NCBI GenBank assembly: GCA_031549085.1
Contig: JAVBQL010000012.1
Span: 1-64,000 of the forward strand
DNA from: JAVBQL01 sp031549085
GTDB lineage: Bacteria; Spirochaetota; GWE2-31-10; MWDO01
Direction of reading: 5' to 3'
Length of the DNA stretch: 64,000 nucleotides
The first letter of the stretch is position 1. Each line of letters begins with the position of its first letter. Below, piece after piece: positions 26,017 to 34,240 of this stretch. Position numbers and translations under genes: made by a program. The notes beneath the pieces are model-generated. The model was not told the origin of the DNA, searched no databases, and worked only from the letters and a program-made list of their open reading frames with translations.

Positions 26017-27009
26017 CTATTTTACCGTCTGTATGCAGGTAATTAATGCTGCATTTATAATATCGTCAACTTTTGCACCACGTGATAGATCATTGACAGG
26101 TTTATTTAAACCCTGCATAATAGGACCAAAAGCTTGTGCACCAGCCAATCTTTCAGTAATTTTATATGCAATATTTCCAGCATTCAGATCTGGAAATATA
26201 AATGTGTTTGCTCTCTCTTTGACAAAAGGTGAGTCTGGGGCTTTCTTTGCGCAAACTTCAGGAACAAACGCTGAATCAAATTGTAGCTCTCCATCTATAA
26301 TAAAATCGTTAAATCCAAGCTCTTTTGCCCTATTTTTTGCCTTTTCAGTTGCATTTCTCATTTTATCAACAAGTGGATGCTTTGCAGAACCTCTAGTAGA
26401 GTAGGAGAGTAGAGCTATACGTGGTTCATGCCAGAACTGCTTTGCAGTTATACCTGTTGTGATTGCAATTTCAGCAACTGTATCCTCATCAGGATCTTGG
26501 TTAACACCGCAGTCAGCGTAGAAGAGAACCTTATCAGGGAACACTTCAAAAAATAAGCTCGATACTCTACTAATTGATGGAGCAGTCTTTATAATCTCAA
26601 ATGATGGAATAAATGGCTTTGTTTCAGAGTTAATGCCAGAAACCATTCCATCAGCACGCCCCAAGTGAACCATCATAGCTCCATAAAAATGTACCTTTTT
26701 CATCTGCTCTTTTGCAAAATCAATAGTTATATTCTTATGTTTCCTAAGTTCAAAGTATTCAGCTACATATTTATCATAATCTTTATCACTTGCAGGTTCA
26801 ACAACTTCTAATATGGAGAGGTCAGAGTTTGATACTTTTGCAGCTGCCTCAATCTCACTTTTATTACCTATGACGATAGCGTTTTTTACCAATCCGTCTC
26901 TCTTTAATCTATAAGCTGCTTCAACTATTTTAGCATCTTTTCCTTCAGGGAATACTATTGTACACTGTAACTTTTTTGATTCATCTGCTAATTTTTTTAA
27001 AAAATCCAT
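26017..27009 (-). CDS. pta: Phosphate acetyltransferase
   Basis: A 330-residue Pta interconverting acetyl-CoA and acetyl phosphate. Landmarks are VFPEGKDAKIVEAA, GMVSGINSETKPFIPSFEII, ADCGVNQDP, ALLSYSTRGSAKHP, LQFDSAFVPEVCAKKAPDS and FPDLNAGNIAYKITERLAGAQAFGPIMQGLNKPVNDLSRG. It is the short form without an N-terminal DRTGG extension. AGGAG precedes ATG. No ackA lies next to it. Two copies of the dispersed repeat family sit in its upstream spacer. Confidence 0.96.
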   Translation of the reverse strand: MDFLKKLADESKKLQCTIVFPEGKDAKIVEAAYRLKRDGLVKNAIVIGNKSEIEAAAKVSNSDLSILEVVEPASDKDYDKYVAEYFELRKHKNITIDFAKEQMKKVHFYGAMMVHLGRADGMVSGINSETKPFIPSFEIIKTAPSISRVSSLFFEVFPDKVLFYADCGVNQDPDEDTVAEIAITTGITAKQFWHEPRIALLSYSTRGSAKHPLVDKMRNATEKAKNRAKELGFNDFIIDGELQFDSAFVPEVCAKKAPDSPFVKERANTFIFPDLNAGNIAYKITERLAGAQAFGPIMQGLNKPVNDLSRGAKVDDIINAALITCIQTVK

Positions 27010-27040
27010 AATTTTTTTCTCCTAACAAAAATGTTTTTTT

Positions 27041-27136
27041 ACTAACCATGTCCTTTTTGATAAATACTTTATATTTTTTTTGTAGCCACGCCCTTTCTAA
27101 CATATATTCTATGCAAAAAAGATATTATCTTTTTAA
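27041..27136 (+). repeat. Dispersed intergenic repeat, copies A and B in tandem
   Basis: Copy A begins ACTAACCATGTCCTTTTTG at 27041; copy B begins TAGCCACGCCCTTT at 27083 and runs through GATATTATCTTT to about 27136. Both match copies at 38117, 40912 and 42791 in the same orientation (consensus start ACTAGCCACGTCCTTTTTGA). They fill the spacer between the PaaK-like gene and pta. No protein product or known RNA family is recognised. Confidence 0.7.
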
Positions 27137-27182
27137 TAAAGAAATTTTGCCCTATAAGGCCAAAAGGTAAGATGTGATAATC

Positions 27183-28481
27183 TTACTTATCTCTATTATC
27201 AAAAACTCTCTTTATCTTTCCCTCATTTTGCGGAAGCGTGCCAGACTCTACAAGCTTTATAATTGAGCTTACTCCAAGCTCATTTTTTAACCTCTCACCA
27301 ACATTTTTCTTTATACTTTCAAGCTGTGCAATGCTTCCAGTAAATGATTCTTTGTTTATCTCAACACTGATATGAAGCTTGTCCATATAATTATCTTTTT
27401 CAATATCGATTCTATAGTTGTGTCCAATCTCCTTTATTCTCATAAGGGTCTCCTCTATCTGCATAGGGAAGATATTGACACCATTTATTATAATCATATC
27501 ATCACTTCTGGCCTTTATTCTATCCAATCTCCTATGTGTTCGCCCACATTTGCATGGTTCTGAGATTATTCTTGTTAAATCACGGGTTCGATATCTTATT
27601 ACTGGCATAGCTTCTCTTGTTAATGTGGTTAGTACTAGCTCCCCAACCTCTCCATCTGGAAGAACCTCCAATGTATCTGGGTTGATTATCTCTGGATAAA
27701 ATGAGTCCTCCCACACATGAGTTCCATCTTGATATTGACACTCAAAAGCAACGCCCGGTCCATTCATCTCAGATAATCCATATGAGTTGAATGCCTTTAT
27801 TCCATATAAATCTTCAATTTTTCTTCTAATTTCATCTGTATGAGGCTCTGCTCCGATGAATCCTATTTTTAAACTTAAATCTTTTTTTGGATCTAGCCCC
27901 TCCTCCAATATGTGTGCATGAAGTCTTAAAGCGTAGCTTGGAAGAATATGCATAACAGATGTTTTAAACTTCTCCAAAAACCATACTTGTCTTTGGCTGT
28001 TTCCCGTTCCAATTGGTATTACCATTGCACCAATCTTCTCTGCTCCATAGTGGAAACCAAATCCGCCAGTGAACAGCCCATATCCCATAATATTTTGAAA
28101 GATATCACTCTTTCTCATGCCAGCCATATACATACACCTTGCCATAAGGTTTGCCCACCTATCAATATCACCTTGTGTATGAAATATTACAACAGGGTTG
28201 CCAGTAGTTCCAGAAGATGACTGCAGACGAACAACGTCACTAAGGGGAACAGTCAAAAACTCATATGGAAAACCATCTCGTAAATCTTGCTTTGTGGTAA
28301 ATGGCAGATCTTTTATATCATCAAGGCTCTTTAAGCCCTCTTTTTTTATGTTAGCAAATCTCTTTTTGTAGAAGTTTGCCTCTTTTGCTCTCTCAAAAGT
28401 TTGATTTAATCTCTCAAGCTGAAGCCTCTTCTTATCATTTATATTAATAAATTCTATCTCTTTTTCCCAAAAGTCGTTCAT
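27183..28481 (-). CDS. PaaK-like phenylacetate-CoA ligase family protein
   Basis: A 432-residue ANL-superfamily adenylate-forming ligase. The phosphate-binding loop SSSGTTGNPV, FNSYGLSEMNGPGVA (adenine-binding region), GELVLTTLTREAMPVIRYRTRDL and the C-terminal hinge DRIKARSDDMIIINGVNIFP are typical of PaaK. PaaK makes phenylacetyl-CoA; in anaerobes close homologues activate other aryl or indole acids, and no paa pathway genes are nearby, so the substrate is open. AGGTG lies before the ATG; it follows apt by 26 bases. Confidence 0.88.
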   Translation of the reverse strand: MNDFWEKEIEFININDKKRLQLERLNQTFERAKEANFYKKRFANIKKEGLKSLDDIKDLPFTTKQDLRDGFPYEFLTVPLSDVVRLQSSSGTTGNPVVIFHTQGDIDRWANLMARCMYMAGMRKSDIFQNIMGYGLFTGGFGFHYGAEKIGAMVIPIGTGNSQRQVWFLEKFKTSVMHILPSYALRLHAHILEEGLDPKKDLSLKIGFIGAEPHTDEIRRKIEDLYGIKAFNSYGLSEMNGPGVAFECQYQDGTHVWEDSFYPEIINPDTLEVLPDGEVGELVLTTLTREAMPVIRYRTRDLTRIISEPCKCGRTHRRLDRIKARSDDMIIINGVNIFPMQIEETLMRIKEIGHNYRIDIEKDNYMDKLHISVEINKESFTGSIAQLESIKKNVGERLKNELGVSSIIKLVESGTLPQNEGKIKRVFDNRDK

Positions 28482-28507
28482 AAAAATACACCTAAAAAAT
28501 AAAAATT

Positions 28508-29035
28508 TTATTCAGAATCGTAGTTGATTAAAGTTGTTACTTGATAACCAGCCAATTTTTTTGAATAGTTTAAGAATGGAAGCCCTATTACGCCAAATAC
28601 ACCAGCGACATATGAGCCAAGTTTTTCAATCATTGTTGCAATTGCTTTTAATGTTCCGCCAGTTGCAATTAGGTCATCTACTATTAATACCCTCTTGTCT
28701 GCAGGCAGATCTTCTATATGTATCTCAAGAGAAGCCTCTCCATATTCCAATTTATACTCCTCTTTTATTGTTTTTCCAGGCAATTTTCCGCTTTTACGAG
28801 CTAAAATCAATGGCTTTCTCATTTTATATGCCAATGTTGAGGCGAATAGAAACCCTCTTGACTCTACTGCGATAAGCATATCAATATCTTGATCTTTATA
28901 AATATTGTAGGCCTCATCAATAACTGCCTCAAAAGCTAAAGGATTCGTAAAAATACTTGTGATGTCATAAAACAGGACTCCCTCCTTAGGGAAATTTTCT
29001 ATTTTTCTTATTGCTTTATCAAGATCAAATTTCAT
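28508..29035 (-). CDS. apt: Adenine phosphoribosyltransferase
   Basis: A 175-residue type I phosphoribosyltransferase salvaging adenine to AMP. FPKEGVLFYDIT, AVESRGFLFAS, LARKSGKLPG and the PRPP loop VLIVDDLIATGGTLKA are all present. It follows the VTT membrane gene by one base, the binding site GTGAGG lying within that gene's last codons, so the two are likely co-translated. Confidence 0.96.
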   Translation of the reverse strand: MKFDLDKAIRKIENFPKEGVLFYDITSIFTNPLAFEAVIDEAYNIYKDQDIDMLIAVESRGFLFASTLAYKMRKPLILARKSGKLPGKTIKEEYKLEYGEASLEIHIEDLPADKRVLIVDDLIATGGTLKAIATMIEKLGSYVAGVFGVIGLPFLNYSKKLAGYQVTTLINYDSE

Positions 29036-29036
29036 C

Positions 29037-29699
29037 TTACTGCCTCACAAATCCTACTAAAATTATGCCTCCAATTAGAAGAACGGTAAAAACTATTGTT
29101 ACCAAATTAAAATATTTATCAATAAATGTTTTTATTTTTTCACCGAATATAAATATCAAGAGCCCAACAGCAAAGAACCTTAAACCCCTGCCGACAATAC
29201 TTGCCATAATGAATACCCATAAATCAGTTTTACATACACCAGCCGCAATTGTGAATATCTTATATGGAACAGGAGTCAAAGCTGCTATAAATATTGCAAT
29301 AAAACCATTTTCATTAAATGTTGTTTTCAAACTTTCAAATATTGCCTCTGCATGATAGAGCTCAACTATTTTTACGCCAACACTCTCCCATAGAAAACTG
29401 CCAAAATAGTAACCAACCATTGCCCCAAGAATAGAGAAAACAGTAGACATAAGAGCATAGTAGAGCGATTTTCTTCTGTTACCAATAGAGAGAGCAATCT
29501 GTAATACATCTGGCGGAATTGGGAATATGAATGACTCTATAAATGCATTTATACATAAAAATAGGGCACCAAATTTGCTATCAGCAAGGCTCAATACCCA
29601 ATTATAGAGCCTCTTAATTGGGTTTTTTGTCTTTTGTTTGTTATTAGTATTACTGTTAAAAATATTACTATCTTTTGTATCGGTGTTAACTTCGTCCAT
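29037..29699 (-). CDS. VTT-domain (YqaA/DedA-like) membrane protein
   Basis: A 220-residue inner-membrane protein. About 30 polar, Asn-rich residues precede a VTT/SNARE-associated core: FIFPIPPDVLQIALSIGNRRKSL with its helix-breaking prolines, GAMVGYYFGSFLWE, and ALTPVPYKIFTIAAGV, followed by membrane helices up to the C-terminus. YqaA-type proteins belong to the DedA superfamily, implicated in lipid-carrier or phospholipid flipping; the cargo here is unknown. AAGGTAG precedes the ATG. Confidence 0.85.
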   Translation of the reverse strand: MDEVNTDTKDSNIFNSNTNNKQKTKNPIKRLYNWVLSLADSKFGALFLCINAFIESFIFPIPPDVLQIALSIGNRRKSLYYALMSTVFSILGAMVGYYFGSFLWESVGVKIVELYHAEAIFESLKTTFNENGFIAIFIAALTPVPYKIFTIAAGVCKTDLWVFIMASIVGRGLRFFAVGLLIFIFGEKIKTFIDKYFNLVTIVFTVLLIGGIILVGFVRQ

Positions 29700-29818
29700 T
29701 TTACTACCTTAAGCTTAAAGGTATTTAATATTGCTTTTTGAGATAAAGCAATAAAATAGATAAAAATCTTCTCACAAAAGAGGTTGTTTGTCAATAATAA
29801 AAGTCAAATATAGTTATA

Positions 29819-31099
29819 TTATTGCTTTTTGTTTGTGTTACTTGATTGTTCCTCTTCTACTACTTTTTTTATGTGTAGATAGTACTCATACATATCTTCT
29901 GATAGTTTTTTAAGCTCTGTTTTGGGATAGTCTTCATTTGCCCAACGTATCCAACCAACCTTAGAACCATTATCTTCAATATATACCAATGCATCATAAG
30001 CATACCTGTTTTTGTATTTATCATAAAAGTCTATTCCATACTTTTCTTTATATTTCTTAAAACATCTATCATAATCTATTTTTTTATTCTCTTTTTCATC
30101 TATTTCCACTATTTTATCATAATTTCTATCTCTTAAACCAAAATAAAAATGTTCCATATTTTCCAAAACACCAACAATAGATAGTTCATCAGTAATATCT
30201 ACTCTAAAACAGTAAATAAAATATTTTTTATCTAATAGATTTTTTATGGCATCTTCTTTTAGGATTTTATTTTCAATTTTTTCTTTATCAAAACGAGATT
30301 GAATATTTTCATAAACTATCCCCATCTCTCGCTTTTGCAATGCACTTATTATTGGCTCTATTTCATCTATTTCTAAGGCACTATCTTTTAATACTTTTTC
30401 ATATATCTCATCTGCTGTCATAATTTCCTCCTCAGTTTGATTAGTTATTATCTCTATACTTTCAATATATTGTTTTAATCCACTCTTAAGGCTGCCTTCA
30501 TCATCATAGGGACGAAGATATTTTAACCATCTATATATTTCACTTCTCCAAGAGATTGGTTTATAATTTGGATAATTTGTTGGATAGCTTCTCTTTTCAA
30601 AACTTCTTGCATCATTGCCCTCTTTTGTTAAAAAATAGAGTCTAAAATCTTTAGCATATTTTTTTGTAAAATTATAATAGTCCTCCAACTGATTTTCTTG
30701 CTCTTTAGCTTCTATTTTACTCTCTATTGCTATTACAAAATCTTTCCACTCAATCCAAATATCTATTCTTCTATTTCCATCAATAGATCTTTCCAAAGTA
30801 ATTTTTGTATCTCGAATTTTTTCTATTTTTTGAGATTCACTAGACTCTTTTTTAAAACCATTAATATCTACATTCAACATCTCTAAAAAACGAAGTAAAA
30901 ACTCAGGATGATTATGCTCTCCATTTGGATCAAGCAAATACGCAATAATTTTGTTATTGTAGGTTTCGCGACGTGAATGATTCATCTTTTCTAGTAGGTT
31001 TAATTTACCTTTTTTAGGTTTCTTCCTATTTTCATTAATAATTTTTTTGGCTAACTCAAAAATCTTTCTATAATTTTCTATCTTTTTATCATCATTCAT
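29819..31099 (-). CDS. Orphan PD-(D/E)XK nuclease-family protein
   Basis: A 426-residue protein with a PD-(D/E)XK core in its N-terminal half: RRIDIWIEWKDFVIAIESKIEA supplies the D, then E-x-K, and KEQENQLEDYYNF follows, matching the PDDEXK_4 type. A conserved-looking N-terminal segment (FELAKKIINENRKKPKKGKLNLLEKM, split by charge) and NKIIAYLLDPNGEHNHPEFLLRFL resemble the same family. The C-terminal half is lysine- and tyrosine-rich and unrecognised. There is no methyltransferase or helicase beside it. ATG 31099 follows GGGAA; a TTG at 31111 is in frame. Gaps on both sides suggest an independent, possibly acquired unit. Confidence 0.75.
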   Translation of the reverse strand: MNDDKKIENYRKIFELAKKIINENRKKPKKGKLNLLEKMNHSRRETYNNKIIAYLLDPNGEHNHPEFLLRFLEMLNVDINGFKKESSESQKIEKIRDTKITLERSIDGNRRIDIWIEWKDFVIAIESKIEAKEQENQLEDYYNFTKKYAKDFRLYFLTKEGNDARSFEKRSYPTNYPNYKPISWRSEIYRWLKYLRPYDDEGSLKSGLKQYIESIEIITNQTEEEIMTADEIYEKVLKDSALEIDEIEPIISALQKREMGIVYENIQSRFDKEKIENKILKEDAIKNLLDKKYFIYCFRVDITDELSIVGVLENMEHFYFGLRDRNYDKIVEIDEKENKKIDYDRCFKKYKEKYGIDFYDKYKNRYAYDALVYIEDNGSKVGWIRWANEDYPKTELKKLSEDMYEYYLHIKKVVEEEQSSNTNKKQ

Positions 31100-31168
31100 A
31101 TAGATTCCCAATTATATTTAATAACAAATTAAAAATTAGATTATCACTATTAATTATAAATAAATCAA

Positions 31169-32050
31169 CTACTTATTCTTGTAAGATAACAAATTATCAT
31201 TAGATACACTTAAAATTACTATAATTCCACCTAACAATTGCACTATTGTTATCTTCTCATTTAGAAATAGATAGCCAGCAGCAATACTAACAACTGGGAT
31301 CATATTGATAAATATCCCACAAAGGCTTAAGCTTAAGTGCTTCATAGAGTAGGCATAGAGAAAATTAGCAACTGCAGAGCAGAGAATAGCAAGAAATAGA
31401 AGATTACCAATTGTATAAATATCGATATTTTCAACATTGATCTTCTCAAAAAATATGAGTGGAAATAGAAATATCGCACCAAAAATAAGTTGATAAAATA
31501 TGATAGTTATTAAATTATATCTGTCAAACAGAGATTTTGTTGTTACAGAGTAGACAATCCATACAAAACATGACCCAGTCATAAGTAGATAACCAATTGG
31601 ATTGTTGCTTGTATTTCTAATGCCACTACTTATAATAAGGTATATACCAAATATGGAGACAATGACAGTTATTATTCTTATCATGCTGGGTCTGTTTTTA
31701 AAAAAGATAAAGTCCGCAATAATCATAAGCATTGGTACGAAGCTGCTTATCATAGCAGCTTCACTTGCATGGATCATATTTATACTGTGATTTTCAAATA
31801 GAAAATAGAGTGTAATACCTGTAAGTCCAGCTATTGCAAAGAGATAAATATCTCTAATTTTTATCTTAATATTTGTTTTTGTTATTTTTATAATGACAAA
31901 AAGTGCTGCTATTGCTATGAGAGATCTTAAAAATGCAATAGTCATTGGTCCAAATGCTTGAAGGGAGACTTTGGTACTAATAAATGATACTCCCCAAAAT
32001 ATTGTAACCAAAAGCATGGAAAGTATTGCTGATATTTTTTTATTATCCAT
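31169..32050 (-). CDS. DMT-superfamily EamA transporter
   Basis: A 293-residue membrane protein with ten predicted helices in two EamA repeats. The first starts at LLVTIFWGVSFISTKVSL with GPMTIAFLRSLIA; the second starts near NNPIGYLLMTGSCFVWIVYSV and ends AAGYLFLNEKITIVQLLGG. These exporters move amino acids, nucleobases or metabolites; the cargo cannot be told. It lies 16 bases after purE on the same strand with only a weak binding site. Confidence 0.88.
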   Translation of the reverse strand: MDNKKISAILSMLLVTIFWGVSFISTKVSLQAFGPMTIAFLRSLIAIAALFVIIKITKTNIKIKIRDIYLFAIAGLTGITLYFLFENHSINMIHASEAAMISSFVPMLMIIADFIFFKNRPSMIRIITVIVSIFGIYLIISSGIRNTSNNPIGYLLMTGSCFVWIVYSVTTKSLFDRYNLITIIFYQLIFGAIFLFPLIFFEKINVENIDIYTIGNLLFLAILCSAVANFLYAYSMKHLSLSLCGIFINMIPVVSIAAGYLFLNEKITIVQLLGGIIVILSVSNDNLLSYKNK

Positions 32051-32066
32051 TTTTTATATGAGATTT

Positions 32067-32462
32067 TTAATATTTGCCTAAGATTCTAGCAGCAAATAGA
32101 GCCCCATTTATTAAGCCCTGCTTACCTATCCCCATTGTTGCAAGGGGGACTCCTTTTGGCATCTGCAATATTGCCATAAGTGCATCAATGCCTGATAGAG
32201 AGCCTACCTCAAGCGGCACTCCAATAACTGGCTGCTTTACTTGTGATGCAACCACGCCCGGCAATGCTGCAGCAAGACCAGCAGCAGTTATATAGACCTT
32301 TGTTTGATTGCTTTTCAAAAAAGTGATTAGCTCCTCAAGGTTTCTATGCGCAGAGTATACATAGGTGGAGTAGGAGACATTAAGCTCCTTTAGTTTTTGT
32401 TCCATATCAACCAAAAGGGGCTTATCATTCTCACTTCCAACAATTATTGTAACTTCATTCAT
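32067..32462 (-). CDS. purE: Short, variant PurE-like protein
   Basis: A 131-residue homologue of PurE (N5-CAIR mutase, purine synthesis). SAHRNLEEL keeps the key His of the SAHR motif, and VKQPVIGVPLEVGSLSGIDALMAILQMPKGVPLATMGIGK is class I-like. Deviations: the first motif GS-x-SD reads GSEND, the AAHLPG motif reads AAALPG, and the protein ends right after AARIL, some 30 residues short of typical class I enzymes. It also lacks the class II (treponemal) signature ITIAGRSNALSG. Whether it is fully active is uncertain. No other pur genes are nearby. AGGATAAATAGAG precedes the ATG. Confidence 0.8.
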   Translation of the reverse strand: MNEVTIIVGSENDKPLLVDMEQKLKELNVSYSTYVYSAHRNLEELITFLKSNQTKVYITAAGLAAALPGVVASQVKQPVIGVPLEVGSLSGIDALMAILQMPKGVPLATMGIGKQGLINGALFAARILGKY

Positions 32463-32504
32463 CTCTATTTATCCTACTATTTTTGTATTGAGTTTGTTGA
32501 AGTG

Positions 32505-32533
32505 ATAATATTATAAAATAACTATTTTGTAAA
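32505..32533 (-). promoter_or_regulatory. Predicted sigma-70 promoter of purE
   Basis: Read on the minus strand, TTTACA (32533-32528) and TATTAT (32510-32505) are separated by exactly 17 bases, about 40 bases upstream of the purE start. Confidence 0.5.
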
Positions 32534-32647
32534 TTCTTTTATAATTTACTTTATTATTTATCTTTTCTTATGCTATATAAAAATATTGACTTGTTTATTC
32601 TTTTATAGTAGTTTCAAAACCTAGTAAAAAATTTTATTTATGGAACT

Positions 32648-34240
32648 ATGTTTATGATAAAAGATTGTAATTTTGATAAAAAAATATTGTTTTTGTTTAT
32701 TGTTCCAGTTATAATGGTTGTTTTATATATTTTACTATTTAATGCAAAAGGTTATTACTATTATGGGTATAATTCAGATCCAGAATATGCTTACCTACTT
32801 AATTCTCTCTCTATTGTAAATGGTTTAACCCCAGGTCATACGGATCACCCAGGAACCACTCTGCAGATGCTGGGGGCGGCTGTGATAAAACTTGCCAATT
32901 TAAGCAAATCTAATGATGAAATAAATACAATTGTAATATCAAACCCAGAACACTATTTAAATCTTATCAATATTACTATGTTCATAATATTTATTTGTAC
33001 CACAATTACTCTTGGAGTGATTGGTTATCTCTTTTTAAATGATATATTATTAGCTGTAATATTGCAGCTCTCATCTTTTGTCTCTTTCACAGCTTTTAGA
33101 GAGCTCTCTAGAGTAACACCAGAAACTTTGCTTTTATCTATATGTACTATATTTTTGATAATCCTTCTTTTTCACTTCAAATATGATATAGAAAAGCACT
33201 CTTTTATATACTCAATAATATTTGGAGTAGTTTGTGGGATTGGATTAGTAACAAAAGTTACTTTTTTACCACTATTTATAGTTCCATTAGTAATTTTACC
33301 TAATTTAAAAAATAGACTGCTCTTTTTATTATCCACCCTATTAGCTTTTTTTATATTTACAATTCCAGTAATCAGTGAGTATGAGAGAATTTTTAACTGG
33401 TTTATTTCTATATTTACACACTCTGGTTATTATGGTGGTGGAGAAAAAAATATTATTAATTTCCATACCATATTCAACAATTTATTTATGTTGATTTCGG
33501 AGTACACATATTTAATTATTAATTTTGCAGCAGGTTTAAGTTTGATATTTATATTTTTCAAAAATAAAACAGTAATAAAGAAAAAAGATAATCAATTTTT
33601 ATTTAAATTAATTATTGCATTACTTTGTGCAACTGTTTTACAGATTTTAATGACATTAAAACACTACAGACACCACTACCTTATTCCAACAATGATGTTG
33701 ACTATTTTTACATTAGTTCTTGCCTATATTTTTCTTACAAGAAATAAAATATCACCATTCGAAATAAAAAATGATTTTTTCTATTATTTTATTCTTGTTA
33801 TTTTTTCTATTTTTATGATCTATTTTATAAAAGAGATAAAATCTGATAATATGATAAATAGAGAGACTAATAAATTGAAGCTATTTTTGTCTAATAATTA
33901 TAGTGATTATACAAAAGTTTATTATTATAGATCTTCTTCATTGGAATTTTCACTTTTGTTTTATGATAAAGATTTTAATCGTGGCCATTTTATTGAATAT
34001 ATAAAAAAAATATATCATAACGATAAAATTCTTTTTTATAATGTTTGGGGAGAATACTACTATAATTTTGACTATATTTTTAAAAGATTACCAAATCCTG
34101 AAAAATCTATTTTCATTGGCACCAATGAAATAGAAAATAGTGTATCATCTGAATATAAAAATAGGCTAAGAAGAGTATTTAAAACGAAGCTAGAAAATAG
34201 TGAAGTGAATAATACCAATGTGTATGAGATTATGAAATGA
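32648..34240 (+). CDS. GT-C-type polytopic glycosyltransferase-like membrane protein
   Basis: A 530-residue membrane protein with about 10-12 hydrophobic helices. After the first helix an extracytoplasmic loop carries YNSDPEYAYLLNSLSIVNGLTPGH followed by DHPGTTLQML (written in two parts), the acidic D-x-E loop typical of GT39/ArnT/Dol-P-mannose-using GT-C enzymes. The Tyr/Lys-rich C-terminal 120 residues would be periplasmic. It would transfer a sugar from a lipid-phosphate donor. Its stop overlaps the next start by four bases (ATGA), and the next gene includes a Dol-P-mannose-synthase-like GT2 domain that could make that donor; this pairing is inference. Confidence 0.75.
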   Translation: MFMIKDCNFDKKILFLFIVPVIMVVLYILLFNAKGYYYYGYNSDPEYAYLLNSLSIVNGLTPGHTDHPGTTLQMLGAAVIKLANLSKSNDEINTIVISNPEHYLNLINITMFIIFICTTITLGVIGYLFLNDILLAVILQLSSFVSFTAFRELSRVTPETLLLSICTIFLIILLFHFKYDIEKHSFIYSIIFGVVCGIGLVTKVTFLPLFIVPLVILPNLKNRLLFLLSTLLAFFIFTIPVISEYERIFNWFISIFTHSGYYGGGEKNIINFHTIFNNLFMLISEYTYLIINFAAGLSLIFIFFKNKTVIKKKDNQFLFKLIIALLCATVLQILMTLKHYRHHYLIPTMMLTIFTLVLAYIFLTRNKISPFEIKNDFFYYFILVIFSIFMIYFIKEIKSDNMINRETNKLKLFLSNNYSDYTKVYYYRSSSLEFSLLFYDKDFNRGHFIEYIKKIYHNDKILFYNVWGEYYYNFDYIFKRLPNPEKSIFIGTNEIENSVSSEYKNRLRRVFKTKLENSEVNNTNVYEIMK

